Below are positions 34,507 to 41,201 of a stretch of 54,503 nucleotides of DNA, piece after piece (position 1 is the first letter of the stretch; every line of letters starts with the position of its first letter). Position numbers and translations under genes: made by a program. The notes under the pieces are model-generated. The model made no database searches. It was not told the origin of the DNA and saw only the letters and a list, made by a program, of their open reading frames with translations. Source of the stretch: Anabaena lutea FACHB-196 (GTDB lineage Bacteria > Cyanobacteriota > Cyanobacteriia > Cyanobacteriales > Nostocaceae); contig NZ_JACJST010000032.1 of NCBI RefSeq assembly GCF_014698305.1, positions 1-54,503 on the forward strand, in the 5' to 3' direction.

Positions 34507-34911
34507 AATACATTATAAAAATGAACGATCACTTTATAATGTAACTTTTAATACTTAAATAAGCTTCATCCATCTTGAAAACTGGAGTTTTTCAAAAAAA
34601 AGGAATATACTGACGGGAAATGGAATCTAGATAGTTAGGATATTACATCAATCACGAGATATGGATAGTCAATTTACTGGTTTATGAATGCGTAAGATTG
34701 CTCTGAAAACAAAAATGAATTATGGGGACATCATCTTCTCAGACACAATAAACCGGAGCTAGAACGGATGATTCAATTTGTTAAACCATTTTTGTTTAAT
34801 TAGGCAGAAGTCAAGCAACAAGCACATCATCTCCAGGTACTAGCAATGCCCACCCTGCTGAAATCGCTATACTAGCTGTGGGAAATATATTTTTTATTGA
34901 TTGCCATAATT
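34507..34911. other. HEPN-M48 intergenic region with a possible gene scrap
   Basis: About 400 bp. A short open stretch (34715-34803, reading LWGHHLLRHNKPELERMIQF then a stop after seven more codons) looks more protein-like than its surroundings and may be the tail of a lost gene, but I cannot assign it. Otherwise nothing is seen. Confidence 0.35.
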
Positions 34912-35787
34912 ATGTCTTTACTTAAAACCCCACTAATTGGTTTAAAAGCTGACTCATTCCGTCATCCTCTAGACTTGGAAGCAACCAACACCCTTAAGCA
35001 AATTCCTGGCTTAGATATGATGGTGCGGAATTTGTTGGGGCCAATGGCTGAACAGGTTTTTTATGTAGAAAATATTGCATCAAGTATTTTGGTTGGTGAA
35101 AAACAACTGCCGGATTTACACAAGCTGTTGTTAGATGCTTGTCATATCTTAGATATCGAACCACCCCAGTTGTATGTGCGTCAACATCCGGCTCCTAATG
35201 CTTACACATTTGCTATGCGTGGTAAGCAGCCGTTTGTAGTTCTGCACACTTCCTTAATTGATATTCTCACACCAGAGGAAATACAAGCTGTAATTGCCCA
35301 TGAGTTGGGACATCTCAAATGTGATCACAGTGTTTATTTAACACCTGTAAATTTATTAGTCTTAGTAGCAGGAATTGTACCTAATGTTGGTGCTGTTGTG
35401 GCTCAAGCGTTACAGGCACAATTATTAGAATGGGTACGTTGTGCTGAGTTTACCTGCGATCGCGCCGCTTTGTTAGCTACCCAAGACCCCAAAGTTGTCA
35501 TGTCAGTATTAATGAAGCTTGCTGGCGGTTCTCCCACCTTAGCACCCAAGCTAAATCTCGATGCCTTTGTTGCCCAAGCTCGTGCTTATGATGACATTAG
35601 TAAAACCGAACTTGGCGAAATGGTCAAAGAAGCCCGCACCGCCCAATTAAGCCACCCTGTACCAGTATTGCGAGCTAGGGAAATTGACCGTTGGAGTAGT
35701 ACTTTAGAATACCAAAAGTTACTGCAAAATCACGGTTTTAAGGACAAACTTGAAACTGCACCGAAGGGCGGCTGGCGTAATTGGTAA
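34912..35787 (+). CDS. M48-family zinc metalloprotease
   Basis: A 291-residue M48 (Ste24/HtpX-like) peptidase. HELGH at 130-134 supplies two zinc ligands and the catalytic Glu; the third ligand is Glu in CAEFTCDRAALL. A hydrophobic segment (about 143-165, YLTPVNLLVLVAGIVPNVGA) follows the zinc site and may be membrane-embedded. The N-terminal part (PPQLYVRQHPAPNAYTFAMR, PFVVLHTSLIDIL) is typical of the family. ATG 34912 (MSLLKTPLIGLKADSF) was chosen over the start five codons earlier. Substrates unknown; homologues handle membrane-protein quality control. Confidence 0.9.
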   Translation: MSLLKTPLIGLKADSFRHPLDLEATNTLKQIPGLDMMVRNLLGPMAEQVFYVENIASSILVGEKQLPDLHKLLLDACHILDIEPPQLYVRQHPAPNAYTFAMRGKQPFVVLHTSLIDILTPEEIQAVIAHELGHLKCDHSVYLTPVNLLVLVAGIVPNVGAVVAQALQAQLLEWVRCAEFTCDRAALLATQDPKVVMSVLMKLAGGSPTLAPKLNLDAFVAQARAYDDISKTELGEMVKEARTAQLSHPVPVLRAREIDRWSSTLEYQKLLQNHGFKDKLETAPKGGWRNW

Positions 35788-35808
35788 ATATCCGCAGGAG
35801 TGACAGCA

Positions 35809-35839
35809 CAGAAAGCAGGGGAAGCAGGGGAAGCAGGGG
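35809..35839. repeat. GGGAAGCAG nonamer repeat forming the leader of the oxidase gene
   Basis: Three units of GGGAAGCAG-type sequence end at the ATG of the FMN-oxidase gene at 35840. The G-rich units (AGGGG) may double as its ribosome binding site. Confidence 0.8.
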
Positions 35840-36922
35840 ATGAACTCACCCATCAACTTATTTGAATATGAACAGTTAGCAAAAGCTCATCTTTCGCAAA
35901 TGGCGTTTGATTATTACAGCAGTGGTGCATGGGATGAAATCACTTTAAAAGATAATCGCACTGCTTTTACACGAATCAAACTCCGTCCTAAAATGTTAGT
36001 TGATGTCAGTGAAATCAACTTAACTACCAAAGTTTTAGGTGAACCTTTGCAGTTCCCTCTGCTCATTGCACCAATGGCTTTTCAATGTCTCGCTCATTCA
36101 GATGGGGAAATGGCGACAGCCTCAGCTGCGGCTTCAGCAGGTGTAGGTATGGTTTTGAGTACATTGTCTACTAAGAGTTTGGAAGAAGTTGCAACGGTTG
36201 ACAATGGTTTGCAATGGTTCCAGCTTTACATCCACAAAGATCGGGGTTTAACTCGCGCTTTAGTAGAAAGAGCATATACAGCAGGTTACAAAGCACTGTG
36301 TCTAACTGTTGATGCTCCTGTGTTGGGAAAGCGAGAACGAGATCAACGCAATGAATTTACATTACCTCCGGGTTTACATCCCGCTAATTTAACCAAAATA
36401 TCTGGGTTAGATATTCCCCAGGAAAAAGGCGAATCTGGGTTATTGACCTATTTTGCTCAACAGATTAACCCCGCACTGACTTGGAAAGATTTAGAATGGC
36501 TGCAATCTCTTAGTCCCTTACCTTTAGTATTGAAAGGGATTTTGCGGGGTGATGATGCTGTGCGGGCGGTAGAATATGGCGCTCAAGGGATTGTGGTTTC
36601 TAATCATGGTGGTAGACAATTAGATGGTGCGATCGCTTCCTTAGATGCTCTACCCGAAATCATAGCCGCAGTAGACGGTAAAGCAGAAGTTCTTTTAGAT
36701 GGTGGTATCCGTCGAGGTACAGACATCCTCAAAGCCTTAGCTATAGGCGCAAAAGCCGTTCTCATCGGCCGTCCTGTATTGTGGGGATTAGCGGTATCTG
36801 GACAAGAGGGCGTGTCTGATATTATCTCGCTTCTCAAAGATGAATTAACTACCGCAATGGCACTCAGCGGCTGTGCTAGTCTACAAGATATTGATTCAAC
36901 TTTGGTAATCCGTAATTGGTAA
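35840..36922 (+). CDS. FMN-dependent alpha-hydroxy acid oxidase (lactate/glycolate oxidase-like)
   Basis: A 360-residue TIM-barrel flavoenzyme that oxidises 2-hydroxy acids, with O2 as likely acceptor. Catalytic residues are visible: Tyr26 (FDYYSSGAWDE), Tyr130 (QLYIHKDR), Lys232 (LVLKGIL) and His256/Arg259 (SNHGGRQLDG). At positions that separate lactate from glycolate oxidases in work on the Nostoc PCC 7120 enzyme, as I recall, this protein has Met79 and Leu109, where plant glycolate oxidase has Thr and Trp; Phe205 may be the third. That favours L-lactate oxidase-type specificity. It follows the protease gene by 52 bp. Its ATG directly follows the nonamer array. Confidence 0.88.
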   Translation: MNSPINLFEYEQLAKAHLSQMAFDYYSSGAWDEITLKDNRTAFTRIKLRPKMLVDVSEINLTTKVLGEPLQFPLLIAPMAFQCLAHSDGEMATASAAASAGVGMVLSTLSTKSLEEVATVDNGLQWFQLYIHKDRGLTRALVERAYTAGYKALCLTVDAPVLGKRERDQRNEFTLPPGLHPANLTKISGLDIPQEKGESGLLTYFAQQINPALTWKDLEWLQSLSPLPLVLKGILRGDDAVRAVEYGAQGIVVSNHGGRQLDGAIASLDALPEIIAAVDGKAEVLLDGGIRRGTDILKALAIGAKAVLIGRPVLWGLAVSGQEGVSDIISLLKDELTTAMALSGCASLQDIDSTLVIRNW

Positions 36923-36955
36923 TTCTTGATTATTCCCGATTCTAAAAAATACTTG

Positions 36956-36983
36956 TTGCCAAAATCAAAAAATAGGCTATAAT
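36956..36983 (+). promoter_or_regulatory. Sigma70-type promoter of tRNA-Leu(CAA)
   Basis: TTGCCA (36956-36961) and TATAAT (36978-36983) with a 16-bp spacer, 17 bp before the tRNA 5' end. Confidence 0.75.
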
Positions 36984-37000
36984 AGGAAAGTTACACCCAA

Positions 37001-37082
37001 GGGCGGGTGGCGGAATTGGTAGACGCACCGCACTCAAAATGCGGCACCGAAAGGTATAGGAGTTCGATTCTCCTCCTGCCCA
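37001..37082 (+). tRNA. tRNA-Leu (CAA)
   Basis: An 82-nt cloverleaf with acceptor GGGCGGG/CCTGCCC (one G-T pair), a long variable arm, anticodon stem CCGCA/TGCGG and loop CTCAAAA, giving anticodon CAA. Discriminator A; CCA is not encoded. Confidence 0.96.
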
Positions 37083-37549
37083 TTGCTTACATAGTAATGT
37101 TTTCAAGGTTCAGTTGCTAGAAAGCAATAACTCTTTTGACTACTTTTGCACCAATTATAAATACTACTCAATGAAATAATTTGTAGCTATGTCATTAGAG
37201 TGGATGTCTCCAAATTTTATATTTGAATCTGTAAAATTTTTACTTCCTAAAACTTTTTAAACATCCTCTTAAGTTGATACAAGTGGGGTGTAGGGTAAAC
37301 ATCAATCAGCATTTACTTAAAATCTCGCGTCGAGACTTGTGGACTGTAAAATCTAAAGATTACAGAAAAATATTAAGTCAGAATCAGGATAACCAGGATT
37401 AAAGGATGTACAGGATATTATTGTTAACCTACTAAAAAATAACAGTAAATTCTCTCTGCGTCTCTGCGGTTCGTTCTCAATCTCCTAGTCACAGTTCCCA
37501 CAACTTGAAAACTAGGTAAAATCAAAGAATGATTAACCAAAGGTGAACA
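37083..37549. other. tRNA-Leu to antitoxin intergenic region
   Basis: About 470 bp with dispersed-repeat scraps: AATCAGGATAACCAGGATTA near 37381 and CTCTCTGCGTCTCTGCGGTT near 37452, both of types common in Nostoc intergenic DNA. No gene is seen. Confidence 0.5.
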
Positions 37550-37765
37550 ATGGAAACCCAACAACTGAAAGCCCTCATAAAAGAAAGTATTTTAGAACTG
37601 ATACAAGAAGAAAAATGGATAATTCAAAAAATGTTAATTCCGCTCTTGACCAACAAAGAAAATGAAGAATGGAACGAGTTTTCCTTAGAACAAGCTATGA
37701 GAGGCTTAGAAAATGATCATCTTCCTGAATACACCGAATCTGATCTGATAGAAAAATGGCAATAG
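37550..37765 (+). CDS. Antitoxin-like small protein of a decayed PemK-type module
   Basis: A 71-residue protein. The N-terminus (METQQLKALIKESILELIQE) is a charged helix, and the C-terminus (FSLEQAMRGLENDHLPEYTE, SDLIEKW) matches the tail seen in cyanobacterial antitoxins preceding MazF/PemK toxins. Its stop overlaps the next frame (ATG 37756), the usual coupling in such modules, but that toxin frame is broken by two stop codons. It may be an orphan antitoxin. Confidence 0.65.
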   Translation: METQQLKALIKESILELIQEEKWIIQKMLIPLLTNKENEEWNEFSLEQAMRGLENDHLPEYTESDLIEKWQ

Positions 37766-38106
37766 CAGGTCAAATAGTTCTCTTCAGATTTCCGCAAACT
37801 AACCTGACACTGGGGAAACTACGTCCTACACTACTCATAAAACCCCTATCCAATAATGTATATGATGACTGGCTTGCCTGTATGATTTCCACAAAAACAG
37901 GACAATAACTAGCAGGATGAGATGAAATTATCTCATCCCAAGAGGTTGATTTTTCGCAAACAGGCTTAAAATCAGAAAGTGTGATTCGAGCTTCACGACT
38001 AGCTGTGGTTTCAGAGCAGATACTTTTAGGAAAAATTGGTGAAATTTCTGAAGCAAGGTTAACAAGAATTAGACAAAATCTAGCAAATTGGATTTTAAAT
38101 AATTAA
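37756..38106 (+). pseudogene. PemK/MazF-like toxin with two in-frame stop codons
   Basis: The frame starts MAIAGQIVLFRFPQTNLTLG, continues KLRPTLLIKPL and WLACMISTKTGQ, meets TAA at 37906 and TGA at 37918, then resumes in the same frame with DEIISSQEVDFSQTGLKSES, VIRASRLAVVSEQILLGKIG and RIRQNLANWILNN. That is a complete PemK/MazF-type endoribonuclease of about 115 codons apart from the two nonsense codons. There is no frameshift, so inactivation is probably recent. Confidence 0.8.
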
Positions 38107-38200
38107 TTATCATCGCTGCTTTGATCGGATTTATCACTTAACCCAGAGATGATGCATTTGATACTAAATGAAGTGCGATCACTATGATTGTTCCAACTTC

Positions 38201-38230
38201 TTGTCAAAAGTAAAAACATTGTAGTACAAT
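38201..38230 (+). promoter_or_regulatory. Sigma70-type promoter of a short terminator-ended unit
   Basis: TTGTCA (38201-38206) and TACAAT (38225-38230) with an 18-bp spacer. The predicted transcript would begin near 38237 and run to the terminator at 38431-38461. Confidence 0.6.
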
Positions 38231-38236
38231 AACACA

Positions 38237-38461
38237 AGTAAAAACAACCCACATTAACACCATGCGCTTAAAAAGATGGGAATCTCCCCGCAAAGAAGGG
38301 AGAAACGATAAAGGCCGAGGCGGTTCTGCCAGAAAGAGACAACTGAAGAAACAAAGACAGATGCTGAGAAACAAACTCAAAGAAGGGCAAAAGCCAGAAA
38401 ACAACGAAAACAATCAAAACAACAAGCAGGGGGAAGGTATTTTAACCTTCCCTCTTTTTTT
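38237..38461 (+). ncRNA. Candidate small RNA (about 225 nt) or basic micro-protein mRNA
   Basis: A good promoter and a strong terminator bound about 225 nt of unusual, purine-rich, T-poor sequence. A short hairpin CTCCCCGCAAAGAAGGGAG lies near 38284. An ATG at 38262 opens 74 codons that are extremely rich in Arg, Lys, Gln and Asn (MRLKRWESPRKEGRNDKGRG and on), but it has no ribosome site and reads through the terminator stem into hydrophobic residues, so coding is doubtful. The tRNA-Gln promoter starts about 50 bp later. No known cyanobacterial small RNA was recognised. Confidence 0.35.
38431..38461 (+). terminator. Intrinsic terminator of the 38.2-kb unit
   Basis: An 8-bp stem GGGAAGGT/ACCTTCCC (38431-38438, 38445-38452), 6-nt loop ATTTTA, followed by TCTTTTTTT. 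Confidence 0.9.
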
Positions 38462-38512
38462 ATGCCTTTCTTCGACAATAAAATAAGAATAAAAATATTT
38501 TCTAAAAAGTAC

Positions 38513-38543
38513 TTGACAAAACCCCCAGGGTAACTGCTATATT
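38513..38543 (+). promoter_or_regulatory. Sigma70-type promoter of tRNA-Gln
   Basis: TTGACA (38513-38518) and TATATT (38538-38543), spacer 19 bp, 22 bp before the tRNA 5' end. Confidence 0.7.
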
Positions 38544-38565
38544 ATTTGAAGTTGACTTACTTCGT

Positions 38566-38637
38566 TGGGGCGTAGCCAAGTGGTAAGGCAGTGGGTTTTG
38601 GTCCCGCCATCCCTAGGTTCGAATCCTAGCGCCCCAG
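38566..38637 (+). tRNA. tRNA-Gln (TTG)
   Basis: A 72-nt cloverleaf, acceptor TGGGGCG/CGCCCCA, discriminator G, anticodon loop TTTTGGT giving TTG. CCA is not encoded. A strong terminator follows at once. Confidence 0.96.
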
Positions 38638-38644
38638 TATTAAG

Positions 38645-38677
38645 AAGGGCAGGTTTTAAAACCTGCCCTTTTTTTTG
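38645..38677 (+). terminator. Intrinsic terminator of tRNA-Gln
   Basis: A 13-bp stem AAGGGCAGGTTTT/AAAACCTGCCCTT (38645-38657, 38658-38670) followed by a T run. The arms abut, so the working loop forms from the central TTTTAAAA. Confidence 0.92.
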
Positions 38678-38817
38678 TCAATTATCAAAATTAACAACGG
38701 GATTTGATGTAAAGTCAAAGTAATTCCTAATGATCACCCCATGTCTAAAGCCAGGGGCTTAAACCAAGGAATAAATTTTTGGCTCTCCATAACTAAAGTT
38801 AGTTGCTCTGTAACCTT

Positions 38818-38899
38818 GAATTACGTATCCCTAGCGGGACCGTAGGCATTATTACGAATTACGTTGGCGGTAGCCTGCCGTAGGCACTATTACGAATTA
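38818..38899. repeat. Dispersed repeat, copy B (inverted, without expansion)
   Basis: The reverse complement of 38851-38899 is identical to 31072-31120 (49 bp), and 38818-38850 matches 31170-31202 with a few differences. This copy carries fewer than two CGTAATT units between the two parts, against nine in copy A. Confidence 0.95.
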
Positions 38900-38911
38900 G
38901 TAATTATTCGG

Positions 38912-39391
38912 TCACTTTTCAGGTGATTTGAGAGCTTGATCCAAAACTTGTCTAGCCTGTTCTGCTTTTGTGCGTGCTTCTTGATAACGGATATTAGCTT
39001 GGGCGAAATTTTTAAGAACCTTAAAACCTTCCTTGAGACGGGTGATTTCCTCCTCAGTCACCACATTATCTGAGAAAAGAACATCAACCGCTTTGCGAAT
39101 TTCCAAAGCTTCAGACCGTGATTCTTGCACCTTCAACTTCAGTGTAGCCAAATTGTTGAGAATCTGGACGGCTTGGGTAATGGCATCCTCACCGCTAGTA
39201 TTATCAATAGTTGGTTCCTTAACTTCAATTAACTGTTGAGGTCCAAATCCTTCTTCTAGTTCTGTGGATAGCTGATCAGTATCCATCAGTTCCATCAGCT
39301 GATCCATTGCTTTGTCGCGGGCTTTAGCCGAATCTTTGCCAGGAACAGAAAGAATAATTTCTGGGCTTTGAGCGAGAGTATACTGAACCAT
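38912..39391 (-). CDS. Conserved-looking cyanobacterial protein of unknown function, helical
   Basis: A 159-residue soluble protein. The N-terminus (MVQYTLAQSPEIILSVPGKD) is followed by long charged helices (AKARDKAMDQLMELMDTDQL; LATLKLKVQESRSEALEIRK; ARTKAEQARQVLDQALKSPE), probably coiled coil. It has no signal peptide or membrane segment. I do not recognise a named family. It is divergent from the 39561 gene across 170 bp, so the two may share regulation. Confidence 0.7.
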   Translation of the reverse strand: MVQYTLAQSPEIILSVPGKDSAKARDKAMDQLMELMDTDQLSTELEEGFGPQQLIEVKEPTIDNTSGEDAITQAVQILNNLATLKLKVQESRSEALEIRKAVDVLFSDNVVTEEEITRLKEGFKVLKNFAQANIRYQEARTKAEQARQVLDQALKSPEK

Positions 39392-39560
39392 ATTAGGGAA
39401 AATGTGCTGGTTTACTAAGCTAGGGAGAAACTAGACACAAGAATTGTCCAGCGCCATAATGACCATATCATTTGGTGATGAGTTTATGCTATGGGTTTAA
39501 ACTAAAATCAAACTTTATACTAGATAAAGAGAAACTCAAATACAAGAGGAGAGGAGAGCA

Positions 39561-40841
39561 ATGACTCCCAATCCCGCCATTATGCGATCTGTAGAACAAT
39601 TGGGCTACCGAGTTACCGTTGGTGACGTGGCAACCCAAGCTGGTTTAAATTTAGCTGAAGCCAATCAAGGATTATTAGCTTTAGCATCAGATGCTGGGGG
39701 ACATTTACAGGTAGCAGAATCCGGTGATATTGTTTATAAATTTCCCCAAAATTTTAGAACAATCTTGCGTAATAAATACTTGCAATTACGGTTGCAGGAA
39801 TGGTGGAAAAAAGTTTGGGGAGTGCTGTTTTACTTAATTCGCATTTCCTTTGGAATTTTCTTAATTGCTTCTATTGCGCTGATTAGTGTCACCATCATCA
39901 TTATCATTACTGCTGCCAATTCAGATCGGGATGGAGACAATGGAAGCGGCAGTTCTCGTGGATTCAATTTCTTCTTTTTCCCAGATTTATTCTGGTATTT
40001 TAGTCCCGATTATGGACAACAATCCCAAGAAAGACGACAACAAAGAGGGGAAGAGAGCGATCTCAATTTCTTTGAAGCTGTGTTTTCGTTTTTGTTTGGT
40101 GATGGTAATCCTAACGCCAACTTAGAAGAACGCCGTTGGCAAGAAATTGCGACAGTAATTCGTAATCACAAAGGAGCAATAGTAGCCGAACAAATTGCCC
40201 CATATCTGGATAATTTGGGTGAAAAATATCAGCAAGAATACGAAGATTATATGTTGCCTGTACTGGTTAGATTTAATGGGCAACCCCAGGTAAGTGCTGA
40301 TGGGCAAATTGTCTATTATTTCCCAGAGTTACAAGTAAGAGCCAGCAAAAAAAAGCGGCAGTCAATAGCTCCTTATTTAGAGGAATTTCCTTGGCGGTTT
40401 AGTGCGGCGAGTTCAGGAAAAATTATGTTGAGTGCTGGTTTAGGTGTACTCAATTTTGTGGCTGCTTTAATATTGGGAAGCTTATTGAGGGATGGTACAG
40501 CCGCAGCGCAAATAGGTGGACTGGTAGGCTTTGTACAAGGAATTTATTGGCTGTTGTTGGCTTATGGAGCAGGTTTTTTAGGTATACCCTTATTGCGTTA
40601 TTTCTGGATTCAATGGCGTAATGGTAAAATTGCCGCTGGTAATAACCAAAGGATAGAAAGAGCAAGACTGTTAGCAAATGCTGATTCGACTTTACAGAAA
40701 AAAATTGCTTTTGCTAGTGAATTTGCTACAGAAAAAATCATTGGTAAAGAAGATTCTGTTTATTCCAGTGAGACAGACTTGCTAGAACAAGAATTTGAGC
40801 AAGTTAAAAAACAGAACCGGTTAGATGAATCAAAGGATTAG
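39561..40841 (+). CDS. Membrane protein of the cyanobacterial/plastid At5g03900-like family
   Basis: A 426-residue protein. The N-terminal part (MRSVEQLGYRVTVGDVATQA, then GGHLQVAESGDIVYKFPQNF) is a winged-helix-like domain. A membrane segment follows (about 87-119, rich in Ile), then a Gly/Ser/Phe and charged loop, a second copy of the domain theme (about 190-260: AIVAEQIAPYLDN, VRFNGQPQVSADGQIVYYFP), more membrane segments (about 280-340), and a charged tail. The start resembles a plant chloroplast protein of unknown function that I recall as At5g03900. The role is unknown; conservation between cyanobacteria and plastids hints at thylakoid or envelope biology. GAGGAGAGGAG precedes ATG 39561. 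Confidence 0.65.
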   Translation: MTPNPAIMRSVEQLGYRVTVGDVATQAGLNLAEANQGLLALASDAGGHLQVAESGDIVYKFPQNFRTILRNKYLQLRLQEWWKKVWGVLFYLIRISFGIFLIASIALISVTIIIIITAANSDRDGDNGSGSSRGFNFFFFPDLFWYFSPDYGQQSQERRQQRGEESDLNFFEAVFSFLFGDGNPNANLEERRWQEIATVIRNHKGAIVAEQIAPYLDNLGEKYQQEYEDYMLPVLVRFNGQPQVSADGQIVYYFPELQVRASKKKRQSIAPYLEEFPWRFSAASSGKIMLSAGLGVLNFVAALILGSLLRDGTAAAQIGGLVGFVQGIYWLLLAYGAGFLGIPLLRYFWIQWRNGKIAAGNNQRIERARLLANADSTLQKKIAFASEFATEKIIGKEDSVYSSETDLLEQEFEQVKKQNRLDESKD

Positions 40842-41201
40842 GATGGGACTAAGGGATCTGACAGGTGTAGTTTTTTTTACAACTAGTAGGAGTTGGAGTA
40901 ATAAAAGCTATCAACAGTAGTATGAGCAATGGCTAACCACAACCATTCAGCACGTTGTGGATCAACTAAACAAGTGTTGTGCCACTGCCAACCATCAGAC
41001 TCTCGCTTTCAGCAGTGAATACTCATACCCACGTAAAAAAACTTACACTTGTCATATCTCCCCATCTCCCCATCTCCCAATCAAGATACATTCTGAGGTA
41101 CTATGACGGTGACGACAAAACTGCAAATAAATGTAAAGAATATATATAGATATTTAAAAAAGCAGATTTAGTCAATCACCTTATTTCACGTAGGTAGCTT
41201 C
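40842..41201. other. Intergenic region upstream of glgB with a transposase scrap and a short octamer array
   Basis: It contains a minus-strand transposase remnant (40883-41011) and a TCCCCATC-type octamer array (about 41058-41080) of the kind seen at the right end of the window. The glgB promoter must lie between 41080 and 41201, but no boxes are clear. Confidence 0.5.
40883..41011 (-). pseudogene. Transposase C-terminal remnant (IS4-like)
   Basis: About 42 codons on the minus strand read KRESDGWQWHNTCLVDPQRA followed by EWLWLAIAHTTVDSFYYSNS and a stop. GWQW, DPxRAxxLWLAIA is the ending seen in IS4-type transposases. Nothing upstream (plus-strand 41012 onward) continues it and no terminal repeats were found. 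Confidence 0.45.
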
